NCBI GenBank assembly: GCA_023415715.1
Contig: JAEZJP010000297.1
Coordinates: 1 to 15,284 of the forward strand
Reading direction: 5' to 3'
From: Bacillota bacterium
GTDB taxonomy: Bacteria > Bacillota > Clostridia > Christensenellales > Aristaeellaceae
DNA: 15,284 nt
Each line of letters opens with the position of its first letter. Within the stretch, counting starts at the first letter, position 1. Below the pieces are notes generated by a model that saw only the letters and a list, made by a program, of their open reading frames with translations, made no database searches and was not told the origin of the DNA. Shown piece after piece: positions 1 to 5,721 of the stretch. Position numbers and translations under genes: made by a program.

Positions 1-2061
1 GGCGACACCGTGGTGATCGTAAACGCCACCATGTCCGAAACGGTGCGGGAAGGCGTGGACTTCTTTCCTCTGAGCGTTGATTTTGAAGAAAAGCATTATG
101 CTGTTGGCAAGATTCCCGGCGGCTTCATCAAAAGGGAAGGCCGGCCTACTGAAAAGGCGACGCTTACCTGCCGCCTGATCGACAGGCCTCTGCGCCCCCT
201 GTTCCCCAAAGGAATGCGCAATGATGTGCAGGTGGTAGCCACGGTGTTGTCCGTGGACACCAATTTGCCGCCGGAGATTCCGGCCATGATCGGTTCCTCC
301 ATTGCTCTTTGCATTAGTGAAATTCCCTTTGGCGGCCCCACGGGTTCCGTTGTGGTTGGCCGTGTGAATGGGGAGCTTGTGCTTTGTCCCGATGAGGCGC
401 AACGTGCCCAAAGCGATCTGCACCTTACGGTGTCCGGCACCAAGGAAGCCATACTGATGGTGGAAGCCGGTGCCAAGGAAGTCTCAGAAGAAGTGATGCT
501 GGAAGGCATCATGTACGCTCACGAGGAGATCAAAAAGCTGATCGCCTTCAAAGAGACGATCATTGCCGAAATCGGCAAGCCCAAAGCGGAAGTCAAGCTG
601 TTTGTTACGGCGCAGGAAATCAAGGACGCCGTGCGTGAATATGCGTATGATAAGTGCGTTTACACCTTTGATACCTTCGTTAGGGAAGAGCGGCAGGAGC
701 GGGAAAAGACCGCCAAGGAAGACATCATGGCCCATTTCGCGGACATCTTCCCCGGCCGGGGAACCGAAGTGGATGACGCCATCTATTACCTGAACAAGGA
801 GATCATGCGCAAAAAGATTCTCGACGCGGGTATCCGTCCCGACGGCCGCACCGTGACCGAGATCCGCCCCATCTGGTGCGAAGTAGGCATTTTGCCCCGC
901 ACCCACGGCAGCGCCATTTTCACCAGGGGCCAAACCCAGGTGCTCACCGTGACCACCTTGGGCTCCACCAGCGAAGCGCAAATGCTGGACGGGCTTTCCA
1001 ATGAAGATTACAAGCGTTACATGCACCACTACAACATGCCCCCCTACGCCACCGGTGAAGCGGGACGATTGAAGTCTCCCGGCCGCAGGGAAATCGGCCA
1101 TGGCGCGCTGGCGGAGCGGGCATTGGAACCTGTGATCCCCACCGAGCAGGAATTCCCTTACGCGCTGCGCTTGGTCAGCGAGGTTCTGGGCAGCAACGGT
1201 TCCTCCTCCATGGCTTCCGTTTGCGGTTCCACCCTTTCCTTGATGGACGCTGCGGTGCCCATTCATGCACCGGTAGCCGGCGTGGCCATGGGCCTGATCA
1301 AGGATGCCGAAACGGGCAAAGTGGCGGTCTTGACAGACATCCAGGGCTTGGAAGACTTCCTGGGCGATATGGACTTTAAAGTGGCGGGTACCATGAACGG
1401 CATCACCGCCATACAGATGGATATTAAGATCAAGGGCATCGACAGGGCTATTTTGAAGCAGGCTCTTGCCCAGGCGCTGCAGGGCCGGCTGTACATTCTG
1501 AAGCTCATGCTGGAATGCATTGGCCAGCCCAGGGCGGACTTGAGCCCCTATGCGCCCAAGATCATCCGCTTCACCATCAATCCGGAAAAGATCCGCGAGG
1601 TCATAGGCCCGGGCGGTAAGATGATCAACAAGATCATTGCCGAGACCGGCGTCAAGATCGACATCGAGGATGACGGCCGCGTGTTCATTTCCACACCGGA
1701 CGAGGCTGCCGCCAACAAGGCCCGCAAGATCATCGAGGGCATTGCCAAGGATATCGAAGTGGGCGATGTGTTCACCGGTAAGGTGGTAGGCATCCAGGCC
1801 TTTGGTGCGTTCGTGGAACTGGCCCCCGGTAAGGATGGCATGATCCACATCTCCAAGCTGGCCAACCACCGCGTAGAAAAGGTGGAAGATGTATTGAAGA
1901 TCGGCGACGAGCTTGAGGTCAAGGTCAACGAGGTCAATGCCCAGGGTCGCATCAGCCTGATCCGTAACGACATCGTCTATGAAAACAATCCTGCCGAGCA
2001 CCGCCCTGTCGGCGACAGGCCCCGCCCTCCGCGTAGGGATGGACGGCCTGCCGATAGGTAA
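1..2061 (+). CDS. pnp: Polyribonucleotide nucleotidyltransferase (PNPase), 5' end cut off by the window
   Basis: PNPase is a trimeric phosphorolytic 3'-5' exoribonuclease of RNA turnover. The reading frame is open from base 1 (GDTVVIVNAT...), so the true start lies upstream; about 30-35 N-terminal residues are missing by comparison with the family. The 686 visible residues hold the rest of the first RNase PH domain, the helical linker, the second RNase PH domain from about residue 273 (IRPDGRTVTEIRPI), the catalytic-region motif GLEDFLGDMDFKVAGT, a KH domain with its GPGG loop (about 520-580) and a C-terminal S1 domain starting near GDVFTGKVVG (about 588-655). The tail is short, basic and proline-rich. 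The gene ends just before a strong hairpin terminator, so the downstream peptidase is probably a separate unit or read-through. Identification is secure from full-length domain order. Confidence 0.97.
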   Translation, partial: GDTVVIVNATMSETVREGVDFFPLSVDFEEKHYAVGKIPGGFIKREGRPTEKATLTCRLIDRPLRPLFPKGMRNDVQVVATVLSVDTNLPPEIPAMIGSSIALCISEIPFGGPTGSVVVGRVNGELVLCPDEAQRAQSDLHLTVSGTKEAILMVEAGAKEVSEEVMLEGIMYAHEEIKKLIAFKETIIAEIGKPKAEVKLFVTAQEIKDAVREYAYDKCVYTFDTFVREERQEREKTAKEDIMAHFADIFPGRGTEVDDAIYYLNKEIMRKKILDAGIRPDGRTVTEIRPIWCEVGILPRTHGSAIFTRGQTQVLTVTTLGSTSEAQMLDGLSNEDYKRYMHHYNMPPYATGEAGRLKSPGRREIGHGALAERALEPVIPTEQEFPYALRLVSEVLGSNGSSSMASVCGSTLSLMDAAVPIHAPVAGVAMGLIKDAETGKVAVLTDIQGLEDFLGDMDFKVAGTMNGITAIQMDIKIKGIDRAILKQALAQALQGRLYILKLMLECIGQPRADLSPYAPKIIRFTINPEKIREVIGPGGKMINKIIAETGVKIDIEDDGRVFISTPDEAAANKARKIIEGIAKDIEVGDVFTGKVVGIQAFGAFVELAPGKDGMIHISKLANHRVEKVEDVLKIGDELEVKVNEVNAQGRISLIRNDIVYENNPAEHRPVGDRPRPPRRDGRPADR

Positions 2062-2083
2062 TCCCTTTTGAAAATCATAAAAT

Positions 2084-2141
2084 GGCAGGGAACGCCACTG
2101 CCTCCGGCCCCCAGGGGCGGGGCAGGCGTTTCCTGCCTTTT
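2084..2141 (+). terminator. Intrinsic terminator after pnp
   Basis: The left arm GGCAGGGAACGCC followed by TGCC (2084-2101) pairs with the right arm GGCAGGCGTTTCCTGCC (2121-2137), with one mismatch and a two-base bulge. The apical part contains a further GCCCC/GGGGC hairpin. The stem is followed at once by TTTTCGTT. Its position 23 bases after the pnp stop codon fits a terminator for pnp. Confidence 0.8.
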
Positions 2142-2207
2142 CGTTCCCTGCATGCTTTGCGCTTCTTCGGTAGAAAATAGAAGAAACTTTCCTGAAAGGA
2201 ATCGAAT

Positions 2208-3458
2208 ATGTACGATCAGTGGACCATGTCAAACGGCCTGAGGGTGGTGGGGGAATACCTGCCCCATGTTCGCTCCGCCTCCATCGGCGTGTGGATCAAG
2301 GTAGGCTCCATGATGGAGACGCCTAATGAAAACGGTATATCCCACTTCATTGAGCACATGGTGTTCAAGGGAACGCAAAAGCGCACGGCCCGGGATATCG
2401 CCGAGGAAATGGACGCGGTGGGCGGGCAATTGAACGCCTTTACCGCCAAGGAATGCACTTGCTTTTACGCCAAGGTCATCGACGAAGACCTGCCCCTGGC
2501 GGTGGATATTTTAAGCGATCTTACGCTGAACGCCATAATGGATGAGCGGGAGCTGAACAAGGAACGGGGCGTGATCCTGGAGGAGATCTCCATGGTGGAA
2601 GACACCCCGGAAGACTTGGTGCACGAGCTTTTGAGCGAGGCCCAGTTCGAAGGGCAGGCGCTGGGCATGCCCATCCTGGGCCCGGCGGAAAGCATTCGCA
2701 AATACAGCCGGGACGATCTTCTTACCTTCCGCAAGACCCATTACCGGCCTGAAAACGTGGTAGTCGCCATCGCGGGCAATTATGACCGCGCAGCGCTGGA
2801 AGACCTTCTCAATAAGGCTTTCGGCTCATGGCAGGGCACCGGCATACCGGATACGGCAGCGGATATGATGGCAAGAACCCAGCGTATACTGTTTCGGGAC
2901 AAGGATACGGAGCAGGTACACATCTGTATGGGCTATCCCGGCAAGCCCATGGGGCATGACGATATTTATCCGGTGGCAGTGTTCAATAATATTCTGGGCG
3001 GCGGCATGTCCTCCAGGCTGTTCCAAAGGGTGCGCGAAGAACTGGGTATGGCTTATACCATATACAGCTATCCCGCCACCTATCCAAACTGCGGGGTGCT
3101 GAACCTGTATGCAGGGACCTCCCCGGAAAACGCGGAAACAGTGCTGAACCAGATGGAGATCGAGGCGAAAAAGCTGCTGCTTGACGGCGTGACGGATAAG
3201 GAATTCACCCAGTCCAAGGCGCAATTGAAAGGCTCGTATATCCTGGGCCTGGAGAGCGCCTCCAGCCGCATGCAGGCCATTGGCCGTGGCGAACTGCTGC
3301 TCCGGCATCCGCCTACGCCGGAGGAGACCATTTCGAAAATTGAGCGCGTTACAAAGGAAGACGTGCTCCGTGTGGCAAACGAGATTTTGTCCTACCGTCC
3401 CAGCGTGGCCGTGGTGGGCAAGCACGCTGAAAAATATCTGCAATTCATACAAAAGTAA
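2208..3458 (+). CDS. M16 family zinc metallopeptidase (mitochondrial-processing-peptidase-like, YmxG/PepR type)
   Basis: This is a soluble, single-domain-pair M16 peptidase of 416 residues, the usual length for the bacterial processing-peptidase-like group. The inverted zinc motif HFIEH is at residues 46-50 (His46, Glu49, His50), and a third ligand Glu126 lies in LEEI exactly 76 residues after His50, the spacing expected in active members. The C-terminal inactive-domain signature appears around residues 240-290 (YPVAVFNNILGGGMSSRLFQ, VREELGMAYTIYSY). The ATG is preceded by GAAAGGA seven bases upstream. In Firmicutes this gene commonly follows pnp, as here. Its substrate is not known from sequence; peptide or small-protein cleavage in the cytoplasm is the family role. 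The dUTPase-like gene begins 15 bases after its stop and is probably co-transcribed. Confidence 0.93.
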   Translation: MYDQWTMSNGLRVVGEYLPHVRSASIGVWIKVGSMMETPNENGISHFIEHMVFKGTQKRTARDIAEEMDAVGGQLNAFTAKECTCFYAKVIDEDLPLAVDILSDLTLNAIMDERELNKERGVILEEISMVEDTPEDLVHELLSEAQFEGQALGMPILGPAESIRKYSRDDLLTFRKTHYRPENVVVAIAGNYDRAALEDLLNKAFGSWQGTGIPDTAADMMARTQRILFRDKDTEQVHICMGYPGKPMGHDDIYPVAVFNNILGGGMSSRLFQRVREELGMAYTIYSYPATYPNCGVLNLYAGTSPENAETVLNQMEIEAKKLLLDGVTDKEFTQSKAQLKGSYILGLESASSRMQAIGRGELLLRHPPTPEETISKIERVTKEDVLRVANEILSYRPSVAVVGKHAEKYLQFIQK

Positions 3459-3473
3459 GGGAGGGCTGCGAAA

Positions 3474-3839
3474 GTGGCCGACAGGTTGGAAGAAATTTTC
3501 GCTCTGCAGCGGGAATTTCACGAGTCCCTGGTAACTTCGCGCCATCTTGAAAACATTACTCCTGAAGAGTGGATCCAAAAACAGACGCTGGCCATGATTT
3601 CGGAGCTTTCGGAACTGATAGACGAAGTGAACTTCAAGTGGTGGAAAAACAAAAAGCCCGTCAATGAGCAGGCTGTAAAGGAAGAACTGGTGGATATCCT
3701 CCATTTCTTTGTGAGCATGTGCCTGCAGGCGGGCATGACGCCGGAAGAACTCTATACCATTTATAAGGAAAAGAACAGGGAAAATTTCCGCCGTCAGCAG
3801 GGCCAAAGCACAAAACCGGGGTATGCCTTGGAGGAATGA
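3474..3839 (+). CDS. Dimeric dUTPase / MazG-like all-alpha NTP pyrophosphatase
   Basis: A 121-residue all-alpha protein resembling the dUTPase_2 family. The metal-binding signature is present: E44-x-x-E47 in MISELSELIDE and E71-x-x-D74 in EELVDILHF, with the family-typical KWW at residues 55-57 between them. Proteins of this family hydrolyse dUTP (sometimes dUDP or other NTPs) to the monophosphate and pyrophosphate, keeping uracil out of DNA. The start is GTG at 3474, supported by AAGGGAGG about nine bases upstream and by the N-terminal helix it includes; no ATG gives a better start. It lies 15 bases downstream of the M16 peptidase and is likely in the same transcript. The exact nucleotide substrate cannot be read from sequence. 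Confidence 0.85.
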   Translation: MADRLEEIFALQREFHESLVTSRHLENITPEEWIQKQTLAMISELSELIDEVNFKWWKNKKPVNEQAVKEELVDILHFFVSMCLQAGMTPEELYTIYKEKNRENFRRQQGQSTKPGYALEE

Positions 3840-4013
3840 CCCGGGGGCTCTGCCCCCGGGTCCCCCGCCAAAGGGATATAACCCCTTTGGAATCCCATTA
3901 TAAAAATCCTGCCCCTTCCATCTGCAATAAGTTTGGAAAGGGCAGGATTTTATATCACCCTACAAAAAATGGGGATTCTATAGGAGTTGTATCCCTTTAG
4001 CGGGGTCCAGGGG
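3839..4013. repeat. Nested inverted-repeat element between convergent genes
   Basis: A gene-free stretch built almost wholly of inverted repeats. A perfect 10-bp hairpin with a 3-base loop (3839-3861) is followed by an 8-bp perfect hairpin (CCAAAGGG / CCCTTTGG, 3868-3890). The segment 3855-3900 recurs in inverted orientation at about 3968-4013 at roughly 80% identity (for example TATCCCTTTGGCGGGG against TATCCCTTTAGCGGGG), and the two arms enclose a third hairpin at 3903-3951. The whole block can fold as one cruciform or long RNA hairpin. It lies between the ends of the dUTPase-like gene (+) and corA (-). It resembles a dispersed intergenic repeat, but other copies are not visible in this window. 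Confidence 0.65.
3903..3951. terminator. Bidirectional terminator between the dUTPase-like gene and corA
   Basis: The arms AAAATCCTGCCCCTTCCA (3903-3920) and TGGAAAGGGCAGGATTTT (3934-3951) pair over 18 positions with one mismatch and a 13-base loop. A-rich and T-rich ends flank both sides, so it can act on transcripts from either direction. It lies at the heart of the nested repeat. Confidence 0.7.
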
Positions 4014-4233
4014 TGAGTGAGCCGAAGTGCCGCCTGTGGCGGATAAAGCGAGGCGAAGGAATCAAGCGAAACGGGCTCCGGAACTGAGCGCCGCCGGTGG
4101 CGGATGAAGCGAAGTGGTGGAGGCTGGCGAAACAAGCGATACAAGCGGCAGCGCAGTAGCGCGCCGATTGAGCCAGATGGGGCGAGCGGCAGCGAAGCAA
4201 CGCGACGACTGAGCTTGCGGATAGAGCCCCTGG
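4014..4233. repeat. GC-rich imperfect tandem repeat next to the corA stop
   Basis: About 220 bases with no credible gene. Positions 4027-4060 and 4088-4121 are copies of one 34-base unit (27 of 34 identical, 61 bases apart); each contains a small hairpin CCGCC-NNT-GGCGG followed by GGAT-A/G-AAGCGA. Further degenerate pieces (GCGGCAGCG, AAGCGAAGC) fill 4140-4205. The outer ends CCAGGGG (4007-4013) and CCCCTGG (4227-4233) are complementary, so this block may extend the element at 3839-4013. The minus-strand frame across it is rich in Arg and Pro and resembles no protein. No RNA gene is recognised. Confidence 0.5.
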
Positions 4234-5166
4234 TCAGAACATTTTTTTGCGCCACAGGAAAAAACCGGCCATCATGGCACTGAAAACGGAAATACCGACC
4301 ACTATCCAGAATCCAAAGGGCGAATCTTCAAAGGGAACGGTCACATTCATACCCCATAAGGCGGCTACCAGCGAAGGGACGGCAACGACCATGGTGAGGC
4401 TGGTCAAAACCTTCATGACGATGTTCAGGTTGTTGCTGATGATAGAGGCAAAGGCATCCATGGTGCCGGACATGATATCCCGGTAAATGGTACACATCTC
4501 CATGGCCTGCTTGTTTTCGATGATAACGTCTTCCAAAAGATCCGTATCATCGGGGAACTTTTTCAATGCATCCAGGCGCAGCATCTTTTCCATGACGGTC
4601 TCATTGCCCTTCAGGGAGGTGCTGAAGAACACAAGGGATTTTTCCAACTTCATCATCTGCAGAAGCTCGCGGTTTTTAAGGGACTTTTCCAGCTTCTCCT
4701 GTACATGGACGCTGGCCTTGTCGATCTGCTTCAGATACGCCAGGAACCGGGAAGCGTTGCGGTGCAACAGCTGCAGGATGAACCTTGTGCGCTTGTGGGT
4801 CCAGAACCCCCGGACCCTCTCCTCCGAAAAGTCGGCGATGATAGGGGTTTCCCGGGTGACCACGGTGATAATAACCTCATCCACCAGAATAATGCCCATG
4901 GGGATGGTGCTGTAGATATAGCCACTGCCTTCCACATCCACATAGGGGATATCGACGATGATCAGCGTCTGCCCCTCATCATGCTCAATGCGGGCGCTTT
5001 CCTCCTCGTCCAGGGCGGCCATTAGATACGTGGGATCCAATGCGAACCTTGTGTTCAGGCCATCGATTTCCTCTTTGGTGGGGTTTTGCAGGTGCACCCA
5101 GCAGCCCTTCTCCAGGGTGGTGCACTCCACCAGATGATCGTCTACGGTCTTAAAAATCCTCCTCAT
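4234..5166 (-). CDS. corA: CorA-family magnesium transporter
   Basis: CorA proteins are pentameric inner-membrane channels for Mg2+ (and some Co2+/Ni2+). The 310-residue protein has the expected layout: a large cytosolic acidic and helical N-terminal domain, a long charged stalk helix, then two C-terminal membrane segments (VLTSLTMVVAVPSLVAAL and FWIVVGISVFSAMMAGFFLW). The signature GMN, the periplasmic selectivity loop, is at about residues 272-274, just after the first membrane segment. The tail RRKKMF is short and basic, as is usual. I chose the ATG at 5166 rather than the adjacent in-frame TTG at 5169, because the ATG sits eight bases from the AGGCAGG Shine-Dalgarno-like site. That site is part of a terminator stem, which makes the start conditional. 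The gene is convergent with the dUTPase-like gene and divergent from nrdDG. Confidence 0.95.
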   Translation of the reverse strand: MRRIFKTVDDHLVECTTLEKGCWVHLQNPTKEEIDGLNTRFALDPTYLMAALDEEESARIEHDEGQTLIIVDIPYVDVEGSGYIYSTIPMGIILVDEVIITVVTRETPIIADFSEERVRGFWTHKRTRFILQLLHRNASRFLAYLKQIDKASVHVQEKLEKSLKNRELLQMMKLEKSLVFFSTSLKGNETVMEKMLRLDALKKFPDDTDLLEDVIIENKQAMEMCTIYRDIMSGTMDAFASIISNNLNIVMKVLTSLTMVVAVPSLVAALWGMNVTVPFEDSPFGFWIVVGISVFSAMMAGFFLWRKKMF

Positions 5167-5167
5167 C

Positions 5168-5211
5168 AAAAAAACCTGCCTTTCTGTGTGGTACGCACAC
5201 GCAAAGGCAGG
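5168..5211 (-). terminator. Conditional terminator (attenuator) abutting the corA start codon
   Basis: On the minus strand CCTGCCTTT (5203-5211) pairs perfectly with AAAGGCAGG (5175-5183). The apical part adds GTGTG/CACAC around loop CGTAC after a 2x2 internal loop. The stem is followed by seven T residues (5168-5174), then one G, then the corA ATG. The 3' arm also supplies the only Shine-Dalgarno-like sequence for corA, so folding would block both elongation and initiation. A terminator placed here, downstream of a good promoter, implies regulated read-through. Confidence 0.85.
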
Positions 5212-5276
5212 CGGGAGGCTGACAAATGGCTTATAAAGCCACGGGAGCAGACCGCGCTTGCGTGCTTAAACGTACC
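5190..5276 (-). promoter_or_regulatory. Candidate antiterminator pairing in the corA leader
   Basis: On the minus strand GGTACG (5271-5276) is complementary to CGTACC (5190-5195), and CACGCAAG (5257-5264) is complementary to TTTGCGTG (5198-5205), with one G-T wobble. Both pairings run in the correct antiparallel order, giving a two-part helix of 14 pairs with a 6x2 internal loop. The downstream strand takes the end of the terminator's 5' arm and its apical hairpin, so the full terminator and this helix exclude each other. The upstream strand lies within codons 10-17 of the leader ORF (its first base is the last base of codon 10). The pairing was found by eye and not energy-modelled. Confidence 0.55.
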
Positions 5277-5305
5277 GTTATAGGACTGTACGGGTCGCCT
5301 TCCAC
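5231..5305 (-). CDS. Putative 24-residue corA leader peptide
   Basis: A short ORF begins with GTG at 5305 and ends with TAA at 5231. It has the best Shine-Dalgarno site of the region, AAAGGAGAGG at 5312-5321, six bases before the start. It lies inside the transcribed corA leader, about 52 bases after the predicted transcript start. The peptide opens M-E-G-D-P-Y-S-P and continues with ITVRLSTQARSAPVAL. An acidic, proline-containing start is what enterobacterial MgtL leaders (MEPDPTP...) use to destabilise ribosomes when Mg2+ is low. The stop codon lies in a small hairpin, TGGCTT-TAT-AAGCCA, 20 bases before the terminator. A reading frame this short can arise by chance, so the call rests on the site, promoter and attenuator together. 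Confidence 0.55.
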   Translation of the reverse strand: MEGDPYSPITVRLSTQARSAPVAL

Positions 5306-5363
5306 GGCGGTCCTCTCCTTTCTTACGGCGGCACGGATGTATTCCCGGCACTTCCGCTTCCAT

Positions 5364-5392
5364 ATCATAATCTCTTCCACGTTATCTGTCAA
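5364..5392 (-). promoter_or_regulatory. Sigma-A promoter of corA
   Basis: The minus strand reads TTGACA (5387-5392), a 17-base spacer, then TATGAT (5364-5369). Transcription should begin near 5357, giving a leader of about 190 bases. The ATG at 5363 directly after the -10 box would lie upstream of the transcript start and is not a usable start codon. Confidence 0.85.
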
Positions 5393-5404
5393 CGCATGGC
5401 CGGG

Positions 5405-5452
5405 AAAAATATTTTTGCTGGCGCAATTGCCAAAAAACAAGGCGACGCCAGC
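5405..5452. other. AT palindrome and hairpin between divergent corA and nrdD promoters
   Basis: AAAAATATTTTT (5405-5416) is a perfect 12-base palindrome, 12 bases upstream of the corA -35 box, where it could act as an UP-like element or an operator. It is followed by an inverted repeat, GCTGGCG (5417-5423) and CGCCAGC (5446-5452), with an inner TTGCC/GGCGA pairing. The role of either is unknown. Confidence 0.45.
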
Positions 5453-5457
5453 ATAGC

Positions 5458-5473
5458 GCACTATATGTTGATA
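5458..5473. promoter_or_regulatory. NrdR box 1 (distal)
   Basis: The 16-base site GCACTATATGTTGATA matches the NrdR consensus ACACTATATATTGTGT at 11 of 16 positions, including CACTATAT. NrdR is the ATP-cone repressor of ribonucleotide reductase genes. The call is strengthened by the second site exactly 31 bases downstream (centre to centre) and by the nrdD gene itself. Confidence 0.75.
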
Positions 5474-5488
5474 ACCATGCACAAATAA

Positions 5489-5504
5489 TGACCATATATG
5501 GTAT
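5489..5504. promoter_or_regulatory. NrdR box 2 (proximal, touching the -35 box)
   Basis: TGACCATATATGGTAT contains the perfect palindrome ACCATATATGGT and matches the NrdR consensus at 11 of 16 positions. The gap to box 1 is 15 bases, about three helical turns between centres, the usual arrangement for paired NrdR boxes. Its last base is the first base of the -35 hexamer, so occupancy should block RNA polymerase. Confidence 0.78.
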
Positions 5505-5532
5505 TGACAGGAGGTTGTGGACGCACTATAAT
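5504..5532 (+). promoter_or_regulatory. Consensus sigma-A promoter of nrdDG
   Basis: TTGACA (5504-5509), a 17-base spacer and TATAAT (5527-5532) form a perfect consensus promoter. Such a strong promoter needs a repressor for control, which fits the adjoining NrdR boxes. Transcription should start near 5539. Confidence 0.92.
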
Positions 5533-5538
5533 AACAAT

Positions 5539-5721
5539 GCTTTTCGACATGGGCGCTGCAGGCGCTCAAAAAAATTGTCGTATAATAAAGATTCTAAGGC
5601 TGGGGCTCCAGCCGTTAGCGAAGCATAGAAGGTCATTCCCGGCGGCTTTACGCAGGGATTGGCTTTTTGTTCCGAAAAAGGCAGGCCGCACGAAAGAATT
5701 GAAAGCAGGAGGCAGTGACGC
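5539..5721 (+). other. Long 5' leader of nrdDG
   Basis: About 183 bases lie between the predicted transcript start and the nrdD ATG. It holds a GGGCGC/GCGCTC hairpin (5551-5567), a 6-bp hairpin GGCTGG-GGCT-CCAGCC (5598-5613), an AT-rich CTTTTT/AAAAAG stem before the start, and an isolated TATAAT (5581-5586) without a recognisable -35. The Shine-Dalgarno site AGGAGG (5707-5712) is nine bases before the ATG. No cobalamin box or other known riboswitch motif was recognised. Confidence 0.5.

Noticed and set aside
484..2232. A 582-codon minus-strand frame opposite pnp
   Set aside because: It is a shadow of the high-GC pnp coding strand, is His/Asp/Gly-rich in the way such shadows are, and extends across the pnp terminator.
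2826..3806. A 326-codon minus-strand frame opposite the M16 peptidase and dUTPase-like genes
   Set aside because: It lies opposite two well-supported genes and shows no domain pattern; it is an antisense shadow.
3950..4255. A 101-codon minus-strand reading frame across the intergenic repeat
   Set aside because: It is rich in Arg, Pro and Leu, resembles no protein, covers a terminator hairpin and repeats, and overlaps the end of corA. It is best explained by GC-rich repeat sequence with few stop codons.
5166..5363. A 65-codon minus-strand frame starting at the ATG at 5363 in the corA leader
   Set aside because: Its ATG directly follows the -10 box and lies upstream of the expected transcript start, and it has no Shine-Dalgarno site. 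The GTG ORF at 5305 in another frame has a far better site.
5169..5364. M-box (ykoK) magnesium riboswitch in the corA leader
   Set aside because: I compared the leader with the M-box motifs I remember (GTGAGGCTCCT, ATACGCTGCTGCCC, GCTAAAGCTCTACG) and none is present. A covariance search would settle it.
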